A stretch of DNA of 20,266 nucleotides, from positions 1 to 20,266 of the forward strand of contig CAMYNZ010000111.1 in NCBI GenBank assembly GCA_947259865.1, read 5' to 3'. The position numbers and the translations under genes are program-made. The notes beneath the pieces are model-generated. The model did not search any database, was not told where the DNA came from, and worked only from the letters and a program-made list of their open reading frames with translations. The first letter of the stretch is position 1. The number at the start of each line of letters is the position of its first letter. Of the stretch, positions 1 to 8,434 are shown piece by piece. Origin of the DNA: an uncultured Desulfobacterales bacterium. Lineage in GTDB: Bacteria; Desulfobacterota; Desulfobacteria; Desulfobacterales; G020354645.

Positions 1-49
1 TTAAGAATATAGAAAAGACTCTAGCGATATGTCTCCAATCAAAATTCAT
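1..49 (-). CDS. Start of a membrane protein gene, cut by the window edge
   Basis: Sixteen codons are readable, MNFDWRHIARVFSIFL, starting at an ATG whose first base is position 49. An AGGAGA Shine-Dalgarno sequence lies 4 bases upstream (complement of 54-59). The short polar start followed by a hydrophobic run suggests a membrane protein. The opening resembles the N-terminus of TrkH-type potassium uptake proteins, and a K+ transporter would suit the ion-transport neighbourhood, but sixteen residues cannot settle this. It lies 90 bp downstream of the MscS-type gene on the same strand and could be co-transcribed. Seen: start codon, ribosome binding site and an open frame to the edge. Inferred: that it is a real gene, and the TrkH idea. 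Confidence 0.5.
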   Translation of the reverse strand, partial: MNFDWRHIARVFSIFL

Positions 50-139
50 CTTCTCTCCTGCAAAGTTTGGCTTCGGATGAATTTGAATGTACGTACTTTA
101 TGAACCTAAAAACAGTAAAATCGGATTATCACTGTTGCT

Positions 140-1786
140 TCACTCTCCTGTTTTTTCAATCTGTTTATCGCTCTGCCCCGCCAATTGTGCATCGCTGGAT
201 AAGCTGATATGCAGTGGCCTGCGCTCGTCGTGGGCCAGATAGGTAGTGGATGTCGGAAAGGCGAATTCAATGCCCTCTTTTTCAAAGGCCCGCATGATTT
301 TTAAATTCACCTTCTCGGTAAATTCCATATAGACCCAGTAGTCCGCCGGAAAAAACCAGTAAATCATCATAATGTTCAGCGAGGTGTCGTTAAATTCATT
401 GAAATACACCCTGGGTGGAAAGTCAGGATTCATACCTTCGTGGTTGTCAAGAATTTCCCGTATGATTTCGAGCGCGCGTTCTACTTTTTGCGGCGGGGTG
501 TCGTAGGTAATCGTAATATTGGTGTTCCGGCGGATGGAAGGTCGCCGGCCGACGTTTTCGACACTGTTGGTTGCCATCTTCTCGTTGGGTACCGTCACCA
601 GGTGTCCGGTCAAGGTACGCACCCGGGTGGAGCGGAAGCCGATATTTTCCACCACGCCGTCTATGCCCTCAACCAGGACGCGTTGCCCCACGTTAAAAGG
701 CTTGTCGAGCATAATCATAATGCTGCCGAAAAAATTTTTAAGAGTGTCCTGGGCGGCCAGCGCGACTGCCAGACCACCGATTCCCAGTCCGGCCAGCAGA
801 GCGCTCAAGGGTTTACCCGAAAATGCTCTCAGCAGATAAATTGCGCCGATCACAAAGACGACCACACGAGCGATCAGACGTATCATCTGCACAAAAGTGT
901 TATCCAACATATTGTCTTCGCGCTTGGCAAAACGATCCAGTTCATAGACCAGGAGTTCAATCAGACGGTAGAAGAACACAACAATGGCCAGAGTACTCAG
1001 CACACCGATGGCGATATCTGATATCTGAATTATCGATTTTGACAGGTCGAGAATTTCCTTTGTTGCATAAACCGCCATGGAGATTAAAAGAAGACCGATC
1101 GGAAACATCGCAGCTTTCAAAACAAGGTGCAGGCGAACATTTTCTTCCGAATCTTTGAGAACGGTTGTGATATCGGAGATAAATTTGCCGATCACCCGAA
1201 TGGCTCGATAGATCAGTACGAATATGGCGACAAGCAGAATGTAGCGCCACATGGGAGATGTCACTATCCAATCCGGTAAGATATTTCGCTGATTATAGAT
1301 TAAAATGGCGATGACACCGATGAGAATGAAAAGTCGCAGCATTGTTTTTAGCTTTGACAATGTTTTCTGGGGAAATCTTTCCCGAAACTCGGCAGGCAAC
1401 GTGAGCCGGAGATTATCCAGCAAGGACACCAGCTGAAACGCCAGCACAACAATCGCTAATGCCAACAGAAAAGCTTCCAGCCCGTGAAGAAGTTGCGCCA
1501 GCCGCTCAGGGATAACCAGCGGTTCCTCCGCTATTCGGAGTAAGACCGCAAATATCGCCAAACGCAGGGGCGGAAGAAATGCGTGCAGATGCCATAGTTT
1601 TGGAGATTTACCCCTGTCTTCCAGGGATTTTTGAATCCGGTGCCGTGTCTTACGGAAAAAAATTTCTAAAAGTATGTATCCGATAACGATAATTGCCAGC
1701 GAAATTAACAGGCGCCCGGTGACGTTCCCTGAGAGGGTTTGCTCGACCAATTGATCAATTTGAATACTCGTTGATAGAGGATTCAT
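140..1786 (-). CDS. MscS-family mechanosensitive ion channel, large multi-helix form
   Basis: 548-residue membrane protein of the small-conductance mechanosensitive channel family, which releases solutes and ions on hypo-osmotic shock. The N-terminal ~335 residues carry several hydrophobic segments (about 26-44, 70-86, 103-124, 149-164, 181-198, 217-237, 256-277, 318-340), far more than the three of E. coli MscS. The pore-lining helix and following segment are typical: a Gly/Ala-rich stretch LLAGLGIGGLAVALAAQDTL at 340-359, then NFFGSIMIMLDKPFNVGQRV and the beta domain with the TVPNEKMATNSVEN motif at about 408-421. The start at 1786 is chosen because AAGGAGGT lies 7 bases upstream; an open frame extends 23 codons further but has no such signal and does not look like the family. 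It lies 28 bp downstream of corA, so the two are probably one transcript. What gates it beyond membrane tension is not visible. Confidence 0.93.
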   Translation of the reverse strand: MNPLSTSIQIDQLVEQTLSGNVTGRLLISLAIIVIGYILLEIFFRKTRHRIQKSLEDRGKSPKLWHLHAFLPPLRLAIFAVLLRIAEEPLVIPERLAQLLHGLEAFLLALAIVVLAFQLVSLLDNLRLTLPAEFRERFPQKTLSKLKTMLRLFILIGVIAILIYNQRNILPDWIVTSPMWRYILLVAIFVLIYRAIRVIGKFISDITTVLKDSEENVRLHLVLKAAMFPIGLLLISMAVYATKEILDLSKSIIQISDIAIGVLSTLAIVVFFYRLIELLVYELDRFAKREDNMLDNTFVQMIRLIARVVVFVIGAIYLLRAFSGKPLSALLAGLGIGGLAVALAAQDTLKNFFGSIMIMLDKPFNVGQRVLVEGIDGVVENIGFRSTRVRTLTGHLVTVPNEKMATNSVENVGRRPSIRRNTNITITYDTPPQKVERALEIIREILDNHEGMNPDFPPRVYFNEFNDTSLNIMMIYWFFPADYWVYMEFTEKVNLKIMRAFEKEGIEFAFPTSTTYLAHDERRPLHISLSSDAQLAGQSDKQIEKTGE

Positions 1787-1793
1787 TGTATCA

Positions 1794-1801
1794 ACCTCCT
1801 T
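1794..1801 (-). promoter_or_regulatory. Ribosome binding site deciding the MscS-type start
   Basis: On the minus strand this reads AAGGAGGT, a near-perfect Shine-Dalgarno sequence 7 bases before the ATG at 1786. It favours that start over the longer open frame beginning at 1855, which would overlap the end of corA. Confidence 0.8.
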
Positions 1802-1814
1802 TAGCGGGTTGAGT

Positions 1815-2879
1815 TTAGAGCCATTTTTTTCTTTTAAACCACAACACCATTGCAATAAATATGGTGATTAAAACGACCCAGAGAACGGGGTAAGACCAGT
1901 GCCATTTCAATTCCGGCATAAATTCAAAATTCATTCCGTAAATACCGGCTATAAACGTCATGGGAATGAATATCGTCGCCATGATGGTGAGCACCTTCAT
2001 CACTTCGTTCATTCTGTTGCTGACACTGGACAGATAGATATCCAGCATTCCGGAGAGCATGTCTCTGAAAGTCTCTGTCGTGTCGATGACCTGGATGGTG
2101 TGGTCGTAGACATCCCTGAGATAAGTGGTTATATCCTCTTTTATCAGGACAGACTCGCTTCGCAGCAAACCGCTGATGATTTCACGCAACGGCCAGATCG
2201 ACTTGCGAATAAAAATCATTTCTCGTTTAAGGTTTTGGATTGCCTGAAGTATCTCCGGTGAGGGGTTTTCCAGGACTTGGTCTTGTAGTGCTTCTATTTT
2301 CAATCCGATCTCCTCGAAGACTTTAAAATAATGGTCAACAACTGTGTCAATAAGTGCATACGCCAGATAATCCGTGCCGGATTTGCGGATACGCCCCTTG
2401 CCCTTTCGAATCCTTTGCCGGACAGGATCAAAGACATCGCCTTCTTTTTCCTGGAGCGAGATGACAACGCTGGGGGTAACGATCAAACTAATCTGTTCAT
2501 GCTGGGTGACATGATTTTGGCCCTCGGAGTAAAGCATTTTCAATATGACGATCAGATAATCATCGTGGTCCTCCAGTTTAGGTCGCTGATCGGTGTTTAC
2601 GATATCTTCCATCAAAAGTGGATGCAGGTTGAATTTTACGCCCAGTTTTTCGATAATTTCAACATCGTGGAGACCTGAAATATTGATCCAGGTGACGGAT
2701 TTTTTGTCTCGGAAAACCAGGCATTCCTCGATGCTGGTGACTTCCGTTTCTTGCAGGGTGTCGGCATCGTAGTCGATGATTGTAAATTTAACGTTTTCGA
2801 CCTTCTGTTCACCCACAAACACGAGGGTTCCGGGCGCCGAGCCTGCCTTTTTGGATGATCTTTTGATAAACTTTCGCAT
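1815..2879 (-). CDS. corA: CorA-family Mg2+/Co2+ channel
   Basis: 354 residues, usual length for CorA. The family forms a pentameric inner-membrane channel for Mg2+ (also Co2+ and Ni2+), gated by intracellular Mg2+. The soluble N-terminal domain runs to about residue 245, followed by the long stalk helix. Two C-terminal membrane helices lie at about 302-323 and 334-349, and the signature YGMNFEFMPEL puts the GMN selectivity motif at residues 325-327. The C-terminus is basic (WFKRKKWL), as expected for the cytoplasmic tail. The ATG at 2879 has AGGAG 9 bases upstream. The MscS-type gene follows 28 bp downstream on the same strand. A TTGACA on the minus strand at 2973-2978 could be a -35 element, but no good -10 follows, so I do not call a promoter. 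Confidence 0.96.
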   Translation of the reverse strand: MRKFIKRSSKKAGSAPGTLVFVGEQKVENVKFTIIDYDADTLQETEVTSIEECLVFRDKKSVTWINISGLHDVEIIEKLGVKFNLHPLLMEDIVNTDQRPKLEDHDDYLIVILKMLYSEGQNHVTQHEQISLIVTPSVVISLQEKEGDVFDPVRQRIRKGKGRIRKSGTDYLAYALIDTVVDHYFKVFEEIGLKIEALQDQVLENPSPEILQAIQNLKREMIFIRKSIWPLREIISGLLRSESVLIKEDITTYLRDVYDHTIQVIDTTETFRDMLSGMLDIYLSSVSNRMNEVMKVLTIMATIFIPMTFIAGIYGMNFEFMPELKWHWSYPVLWVVLITIFIAMVLWFKRKKWL

Positions 2880-2997
2880 TTGGTTAAACTCCTATTGGCT
2901 AAATTGATAATGAATGGTTCTTTTCGCCGGCAAAACAATACATCCTTCTAATTTCATCTATCATGAATGCGATGTCAAGGGTAACTGAAATAGAAAT

Positions 2998-3276
2998 ATG
3001 GTATTCCTTGCATGGCACACTACGCTTGAACCATCAGATATGGCCAACCATGCTGGATCCCCCTTTGTTGCTGAATTTTCGGAGAATCGAGGTGCTCGCA
3101 TTGAGTCTCTCCGGGCCATATGTTATGGTGAATTCATTCAGTTAATTCCAACGTGTAAATGTTTTTTTAAAAAACATGGCATACAAGCCATCGTCAATTT
3201 GTGTGCAGAGTTTTACGACCCGTATGAGATCGAGCAGTTTGCGAGGATTGTCAAAAATAAAAAGATCCGCCAGTGA
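2998..3276 (+). CDS. Hypothetical small protein, possible phosphatase-like fragment
   Basis: A 92-codon open frame in the 560-bp gap between corA and the antiporter gene, on the opposite strand to both. The segment KKHGIQAIVNLCAEFYDPYE (about residues 58-77) has the look of the VVNLC..E strand region of dual-specificity/PTPMT1-like phosphatases, but there is no downstream HCxxGxxR active-site loop before the stop. If the likeness is real, this is a truncated or decayed remnant. There is no clear ribosome binding site: the nearest purine-rich run, AAGGG, is about 15 bases upstream. Six cysteines and histidines are scattered without a metal-site pattern. It may equally be a chance frame. Confidence 0.25.
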   Translation: MVFLAWHTTLEPSDMANHAGSPFVAEFSENRGARIESLRAICYGEFIQLIPTCKCFFKKHGIQAIVNLCAEFYDPYEIEQFARIVKNKKIRQ

Positions 3277-3439
3277 GGAAGAAAGGTCCTTTGGCTTGGG
3301 AAAATTTTTTGAAAATTACAAGAAGATGAAAGAAGGGCTCGAGTGATACGCTCCTGCAGGGCTGATAGTTCTCCCCTGGGGTTTTATTTGATAATGGCCA
3401 TAATTGCACCTCCCGCAATATTTACATGAACAGATGGTA
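3277..3439. other. Gene-free stretch between small ORF and antiporter gene
   Basis: AT-rich spacer. It holds a short A/T-only inverted repeat (AATTTT-TTG-AAAATT, 3304-3318) and, on the minus strand, a GGGAGGTG followed by ATG and only four sense codons. This last item looks like a ribosome binding site without a gene. No convincing terminator for the antiporter gene is visible. Confidence 0.3.
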
Positions 3440-4399
3440 TTACAGTAACATAGCAATAACTGCGACGTACACGCCGTATAGAGAAACAAAAACAATGCCC
3501 TCCCATCGGTCCAAAGACCGTTTATTGCCCGTGAACATAAAACCGAATAACAGCAGACTGGCGAAAACCACAACCGCAATATCAAGATTGCCCGTCGGTT
3601 GAAAAGGCAGCGGTTTTATCAGGGCACTGATTCCCAGGATAAAAAGGATATTGAAAATATTTGAACCCACCACATTGCCAATGGCAATCTCGGCGTTTCT
3701 CCTGTAAGCTGCCATTGCCGATGTGGCCAGTTCCGGCAGCGAGGTGCCGACAGCAACAATGGTCAGACCCACAAGCGATTGGCTTAATCCCAAATGCGTT
3801 GCGATGGTCACGGCACTGTCCACAATCCATTTGCCGCCTAAAATCAAACCGAATAATCCCAGTATGATAAACACCAGGGATTTTAGCGAACTATATTGTT
3901 TGGTCGGGATATGCTCATCCACCCCATGTATTTCTGAGGCAATGGTAAAGGTGTAGTAGAGAAATATGATAAAAAATGAAAGAAATATCAGACCATCGGT
4001 TCGCGTCAAAACAGATGTTGAGGCATCGTCTATTAAGATATCATTTGCCAGAATACCCAAAACAACCGCCGCCAGAAGACTAAATGGAATTTCTTTCCAT
4101 ACGGTCCCTTTTGTTACGGATAACGGATAAATAATAGATGAGATACCCAGGATAAGAAGTATATTGGCGACATTACTTCCCAATATATTTCCGATCGCGA
4201 TTGCCGTATTTCCCCGGAAACTGGCAACAAGATTGACAAAAAGTTCGGGCATCGAGGTTCCAAAAGCCACAACAGTCAACCCAATGGCCAGTTCAGAGAC
4301 TTTTAGCCGACGTGCGACGGAACAGGCGCCCTTCACGAGCCAATCGGCACCTTTGATCAAAATTGCAAAGCCTGCAACCAGCAACAGATACGATAACAT
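3440..4399 (-). CDS. CaCA-family Na+(or H+)/Ca2+ antiporter, YrbG-like
   Basis: 319-residue integral membrane protein of the cation/Ca2+ exchanger superfamily, which exports Ca2+ in exchange for Na+ or H+. It shows the two inverted alpha repeats that define the family. Alpha-1 is GLTVVAFGTSMPELFVN (40-56) with GNILGSNVANILLILG (70-85). Alpha-2 is GLTIVAVGTSLPELATS (201-217) with GNVVGSNIFNILFILG (231-246). The acidic residues of the two GTSxPEL motifs (Glu52, Glu213) are the expected ion ligands. About ten hydrophobic segments fit the family's ten-helix fold, with a charged loop near 143-165. An AAGGGAAG ribosome binding site precedes the ATG. It is divergent from the DUF502 gene, with 143 bp between the starts. 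Which counter-ion is used cannot be read from the sequence. Confidence 0.93.
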   Translation of the reverse strand: MLSYLLLVAGFAILIKGADWLVKGACSVARRLKVSELAIGLTVVAFGTSMPELFVNLVASFRGNTAIAIGNILGSNVANILLILGISSIIYPLSVTKGTVWKEIPFSLLAAVVLGILANDILIDDASTSVLTRTDGLIFLSFFIIFLYYTFTIASEIHGVDEHIPTKQYSSLKSLVFIILGLFGLILGGKWIVDSAVTIATHLGLSQSLVGLTIVAVGTSLPELATSAMAAYRRNAEIAIGNVVGSNIFNILFILGISALIKPLPFQPTGNLDIAVVVFASLLLFGFMFTGNKRSLDRWEGIVFVSLYGVYVAVIAMLL

Positions 4400-4449
4400 A
4401 ACTTCCCTTGCGATCTACATAAAAGAATTATGCAGGAATATCTTTTGAG

Positions 4450-4478
4450 TTGAAAAATCTGCCGTTTGATTCCACAAT
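4450..4478 (+). promoter_or_regulatory. Candidate sigma-70-type promoter for the DUF502 gene
   Basis: TTGAAA at 4450-4455, a 17-base spacer and CACAAT at 4473-4478. The -35 matches the consensus at 5 of 6 positions and the -10 at 4 of 6. It lies 64 bases upstream of the start codon in the divergent intergenic region. This is pattern matching only. Confidence 0.35.
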
Positions 4479-4542
4479 GTCTAAGAAAGTGGTTTTAAGC
4501 TTCCCTATGGCAATTAACAATCTGCTGAAAGGATAAAATGAG

Positions 4543-5166
4543 ATGGACCGGTTAAAATCCTTTATCAAGACCTCAATCATCGGTGGTCTGGCGGTAATTC
4601 TGCCTACGGCCCTTTTGATTATCATTTTCAAATGGCTATTCGTTAAAATCACCGATATCATACAACCCCTGACAAATCTTTTTGTCACTAAAACAAAATT
4701 TCAGGAGGCTGCTGCCGATGTGATCGTTATCGCCATCATTTTGGCTGTGTTTTTTACTGTCGGTATATTTGTCAGAACCAAAGTCGGCCAGTTCCTGCAG
4801 GAGTATTTTGAAAATCATCTTTTAAAAATAGCACCGGGGTATTCGACGATTAAAGCCATTGTCACCCAATTTTTTAACCGTAAAAAATCACCTTTTTCCA
4901 CAGTTGCCCTGGTACAGGCGTTTGAAAATGATACCTTAATGACGGCGTTCATCACCGATCAACACGACAACGGCCTCTTTACCGTATTCGTTCCCACGGG
5001 CCCCAACCCGACCACAGGATTTGTTTTCCATCTCAAAGAGGAGAAGGTGCACCCCGTTGCCGTATCCGTCCAGGAAGCTTTTCGATCTATCATCGGCTGC
5101 GGCGCGGGTTCCACCAACCTTATCAATGCCTATGTCAAGAAGAACGAAAACGAGACTTTGGCATAA
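4543..5166 (+). CDS. DUF502 family membrane protein
   Basis: 207 residues, usual size for the DUF502 family (related to plant LIKE-COV proteins), whose biochemical role is unknown. Two membrane helices are visible, about 10-34 (SIIGGLAVILPTALLIIIFK) and 57-78. A soluble C-terminal domain follows, with the family hallmark FVPTGPNPTTGFVF (about 148-161) and the later VSVQEAFRSIIGCGAG segment. The motif RKKSPFSTVALVQ (113-125) corresponds to the conserved F..V.LV region. An AAAGGA ribosome binding site lies about 10 bases before the ATG; a second ATG at 4538 is in another frame. It sits between an antiporter and two CNNM/CorC genes, suggesting membrane or ion homeostasis, but this is context only. 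Confidence 0.9.
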   Translation: MDRLKSFIKTSIIGGLAVILPTALLIIIFKWLFVKITDIIQPLTNLFVTKTKFQEAAADVIVIAIILAVFFTVGIFVRTKVGQFLQEYFENHLLKIAPGYSTIKAIVTQFFNRKKSPFSTVALVQAFENDTLMTAFITDQHDNGLFTVFVPTGPNPTTGFVFHLKEEKVHPVAVSVQEAFRSIIGCGAGSTNLINAYVKKNENETLA

Positions 5167-5712
5167 CAAGTTGATTTCCTTTGAAATAATTGTTGCAAGC
5201 CGTCTGATATTTGTATTAGCCGGCACCGGCTTCCCAGTGGTGGATGCTTTTTCACGGATAGCATGGCGGTGTTCCATATCAGCCATTTTCCGGCTTTACC
5301 CGGTTAGAACATGCGCAAATTCGGCAGCATCGAAAATAGCCGGTGCTTTCCAGCTTTAGATTTTTTGTCCTTTTTTTCTTTGCCGGATTTTATGTCATTT
5401 TTTCTTCTCACTTGGAACAGGGATTGTATTCCAAGGAAATGGGTTGTAATTTATCCAGCAATGTAACCAAAAATTAACCTAAAGGTAAATTAAAAAAAGT
5501 GCTTTCTGACGTCGCCCTAGTCGCTCTGGTGGACATTGTCTTGAGCTATGAAAAATGACAGGCCGAGTTGACAATGACCGATAAATTCGATAAAAATTTA
5601 CGAAATTTTTACATCTATCTGGATTTTCTGTATGTTAGGTGATATCAGAAACCGATTCCCAACTCAATCTTGTTCTTATGCCAATCGATAAATAACGGGG
5701 ACTTATCAAATC
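5167..5712. other. 546-bp stretch without a convincing gene
   Basis: No open frame here has a ribosome binding site or a recognisable product; those present continue from antisense frames of the DUF502 gene. Visible are a tight GCCGG-CA-CCGGC palindrome at 5219-5230, a 9-base inverted pair (GCACCGGCT at 5223-5231, AGCCGGTGC at 5338-5346) and an AT-rich second half with a promoter-like pair (separate entry). No T-tailed terminator is seen for the DUF502 gene. The first part could be decayed coding sequence, but I cannot name it. Confidence 0.4.
5568..5596 (+). promoter_or_regulatory. Candidate promoter for the CNNM/CorC gene pair
   Basis: Perfect TTGACA at 5568-5573, a 17-base spacer and TAAAAA at 5591-5596 (4 of 6 to the -10 consensus), in AT-rich DNA. 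It would give a leader of a little over 100 bases before the start at 5713, long enough for post-transcriptional control. No known Mg2+-sensing leader is recognisable. Confidence 0.4.
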
Positions 5713-7038
5713 ATGGATTATATCCTATGGCTTGAAGTCGGCCTTTTTGTTTTGATGATGGCCCTTTCAGGCTTTTTTTCCAGTTCCGAAACCTCACTCT
5801 TTTCGCTGAGCAATTTACAACTGGAGCAAATGAGGCGGGATCAACACCCACGAATAGGTATTATCCAGCGCCTGCTAAGCCAACCGCGTCGACTCATCAT
5901 TACCATTCTGATCGGCAACGAACTGGTGAATGTAACCGCATCAGTTATCTCAGCAGCCATCGTGATAAAAGTACTCGGCGCAGAGAACAAGTGGATCAAC
6001 CTTCTCATTATGGTGCCACTGCTGCTGCTATTCGGTGAAATCACACCCAAAGTGTTGGCCATTCGTCACAACGTTGCCTTTGCCAGCTTTGAGAGCAGGC
6101 CCATCGAATTCTTTGCCTGGCTAATCAAACCGATACGATTGGTGGTCCGCAAAATAGCAGACTGGATTATTACGCTTATTATCGGCAAGGAACGCTCCCG
6201 GGGCAATATTATTACCGAAGATATGGTTCGGGTACTGGCCAGAGAGGCTGTGGGAGAAGGCGCCTTGGATCGTCTTGAAGCACATTTTATAGAGCAGATA
6301 TTTGATTTTGGAAACAAAACATTAGAAGAGGTCATGACACCCCGATCCGATATTTTTTTCTTACCTTTGGACATGTCATTGGGAGAGATAATTTCGGAGG
6401 TTTGTAAATCCCGACACACAAAGATACCCATCTATCAAGACAATAGAGATAATGTCTGTGGAAATCTTTATGCGAGAGATCTTCTCGGTATAGACACCGA
6501 GAAATTATCCCAAGATCCCCACGGACTGCAGAACCTGTTGCGAAAACCTTATTTTGTCCCGGAATCCAAATTAGCAGCCGATCTGTTTCGGACTTTCCGG
6601 GAGCGCAAATTGTCTATTGCCCTCACCGTTGATGAACATGGCGGTGTCACCGGCCTGGTTACAATGGAAGACCTGCTGGAGTGCATTTTCGGTGAAATTC
6701 ACAGTCCATCAGATACACTTCACCAGGTCAGCATCGAGGATCTGGGTGAAGGCCGCTATACCGTGGATGCCAGTATGCCGGTTATGGAATTTAACCTGGA
6801 AATGGGATCGGACTTTTCCGACGAGTGGGGAGAAACTCTTGGCGGTTTGCTGCTGCACCATTGCGGCGAACTTCCACCCGAAGGCGTCGACATAGAAGTT
6901 GGCAAATTCAAATTTATCGTTGTGGATGTTGAAGAAAACCGCATTAAAACTGTGGAATTTACAAAAACACAGGAAACATCAGCACCGGAAAAAGGACCGA
7001 CAGGATCCAGCGGTGGCAAAATTCAAGATAAAGCGTAA
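5713..7038 (+). CDS. CNNM/CorC-type membrane protein (DUF21-CBS-CorC_HlyC), copy 1
   Basis: 441 residues with the classic three-part layout. The DUF21 membrane domain (about 1-185) includes SGFFSSSETSLFSLS (19-33) and the conserved FGEITPK (107-113). A CBS pair (about 195-325) includes EVMTPRSD (196-203) and DEHGGVTGLVTMEDLLE (297-313). The C-terminal CorC_HlyC transporter-associated domain runs about 335-420. Related bacterial proteins (CorC, YtfL, MpfA) and human CNNMs are linked to Mg2+ efflux or resistance; 'hemolysin' in database names is misleading. The CBS pair may bind ATP-Mg2+. The ribosome binding site is weak (ACGGGGA, 13 bases upstream). A second copy follows 56 bp downstream. Substrate and direction are inferred from the family, and the Ser/Thr/Gly-rich tail has no visible role. 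Confidence 0.93.
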   Translation: MDYILWLEVGLFVLMMALSGFFSSSETSLFSLSNLQLEQMRRDQHPRIGIIQRLLSQPRRLIITILIGNELVNVTASVISAAIVIKVLGAENKWINLLIMVPLLLLFGEITPKVLAIRHNVAFASFESRPIEFFAWLIKPIRLVVRKIADWIITLIIGKERSRGNIITEDMVRVLAREAVGEGALDRLEAHFIEQIFDFGNKTLEEVMTPRSDIFFLPLDMSLGEIISEVCKSRHTKIPIYQDNRDNVCGNLYARDLLGIDTEKLSQDPHGLQNLLRKPYFVPESKLAADLFRTFRERKLSIALTVDEHGGVTGLVTMEDLLECIFGEIHSPSDTLHQVSIEDLGEGRYTVDASMPVMEFNLEMGSDFSDEWGETLGGLLLHHCGELPPEGVDIEVGKFKFIVVDVEENRIKTVEFTKTQETSAPEKGPTGSSGGKIQDKA

Positions 7039-7094
7039 GCAAATAAGCGGTCAGTTTTTAATCTGATTTTCTTGCCGTAAAACATTGGTGAAGT

Positions 7095-8327
7095 ATGGAC
7101 GCATTGTTCACTATCCTTTCAATCTTGGCCTTTCTTGTGCTGGAAGGCTTTTTTTCCGGTTCCGAAATCGGTGTGGTCAGTGCCGATCAGATCAAACTGC
7201 GCCACGATGCTGCCAAGGGTTCCCGCGGTGCAAAGCTGGCTCTTGAGATGCTCAAAAAGCCAGAGTGGCTTTTATCCACAACGCTGGTTGGGACCAATAT
7301 TGCAGTGGTCAGTAACACCACCATAGCCACCGTCTGGATGATCGAGTTGTTCGGGGAACAGAACAGCTGGTTCGCAATTGCCCTAGTAGCGCCCTTGATC
7401 TGGATCTTTGGCGAAATTGTACCCAAAAGTATTTTCCAGCAACAGGCCAACACGATTACTCCCCGCGTGATTTTTATACTGCGCCTGGCTTCTTACCTAT
7501 TCTACCCTATCCTTGTAATATTCACATTAATCACACGGCTGTTCACCTGGACTTTCGGGCAACAGATTCAGAATCCCTTCATCTTGCGGGAAGAGATCCT
7601 TACCATGCTGCAAATGCCGGCTGCAGAAGGAGACATCCAGGCCGTGGAAAAAACCATGATTCAGCGCATTTTTAGTTTTTCCGAGACGACTGCATATGAA
7701 GTCATGATTCCATTAATCGACCTGGTGGCCGTTGAGCAGGGAAGCACCAGCGGCAAAGTCGTTGATTTGGCACACCAGAAAGCACACAACCGCCTGCCGG
7801 TGTATGCCGATCGGGTGGATAACGTCGTGGGGGTGATCAACGCGCTGGAACTCCTCGATGTCGAAGCCCACAAACCCATAAAACCTTATATCCGGGATGT
7901 TCGATATGTTACCCCATCCAAGAATATCAGCGAACTCCTCATTGATCTGCGAAAAGACGGTGATACTGTGGCAGTTGTTGTGGATGAGTTTGGCGGTGCC
8001 GAGGGACTGGTCACCATGGAGGACATCATGGAAGAAATCGTAGAGAAAATGGAAGATGAATACGATATCGGCAAAAAACCGGTGCAATGGATACGAAAAA
8101 TTTCCAAAAATGATTATATTCTGAGTGCCCGCATCGAAATCGACAGCCTGGAGGAAAAACTGGGCATCCAGTTCCCGAAAGGCAAATATGCGACCCTGGC
8201 TGGATTTTTACTGGAAAAGGCAGGTGAGATCCCTACGGCAGGGACTTCCATCAAGGCCAAAGGCGTCACCTTTACCATTGAAAGCAGCACCCCCCAGGCA
8301 ATACAGGAAGTCCGGGTACAGTGGTGA
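7095..8327 (+). CDS. CNNM/CorC-type membrane protein (DUF21-CBS-CorC_HlyC), copy 2
   Basis: 410 residues with the same domain order as its upstream neighbour. The DUF21 membrane domain includes LEGFFSGSEIGVVSA (16-30) and FGEIVPK (105-111). The CBS pair contains VMIPLIDLVAVE (193-204) in place of the usual VMTPR.D, and DEFGGAEGLVTMEDIMEEIV (267-286). The CorC_HlyC domain covers about 310-405. The two copies are clearly diverged: they share motifs but little of the sequence between them, so this is an old pair or two acquired family members rather than a recent duplication. A GGTGAAG ribosome binding site is very close to the ATG. It probably shares a transcript with copy 1 and converges on mgtE 107 bp away. 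The two proteins may act as a heteromer; that is inference. Confidence 0.92.
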   Translation: MDALFTILSILAFLVLEGFFSGSEIGVVSADQIKLRHDAAKGSRGAKLALEMLKKPEWLLSTTLVGTNIAVVSNTTIATVWMIELFGEQNSWFAIALVAPLIWIFGEIVPKSIFQQQANTITPRVIFILRLASYLFYPILVIFTLITRLFTWTFGQQIQNPFILREEILTMLQMPAAEGDIQAVEKTMIQRIFSFSETTAYEVMIPLIDLVAVEQGSTSGKVVDLAHQKAHNRLPVYADRVDNVVGVINALELLDVEAHKPIKPYIRDVRYVTPSKNISELLIDLRKDGDTVAVVVDEFGGAEGLVTMEDIMEEIVEKMEDEYDIGKKPVQWIRKISKNDYILSARIEIDSLEEKLGIQFPKGKYATLAGFLLEKAGEIPTAGTSIKAKGVTFTIESSTPQAIQEVRVQW

Positions 8328-8434
8328 TACCTAAACCCTGTTGATCTTCATTATACGACTTTCCAAATTCTCCATAACAAAGCGACGGTATTTTTCCGGC
8401 TTCCAGACCGGGCTAATACTTTGCATCAGCCCCT

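Noticed and set aside
440..1021. 193-codon plus-strand open frame rich in His and Gln
   Set aside because: It mirrors the MscS-type gene on the other strand; the composition is that of an antisense shadow.
5574..5712. Possible Mg2+-sensing riboswitch before the CNNM/CorC pair
   Set aside because: Leader length would allow it, but no M-box or other known fold could be recognised by eye.
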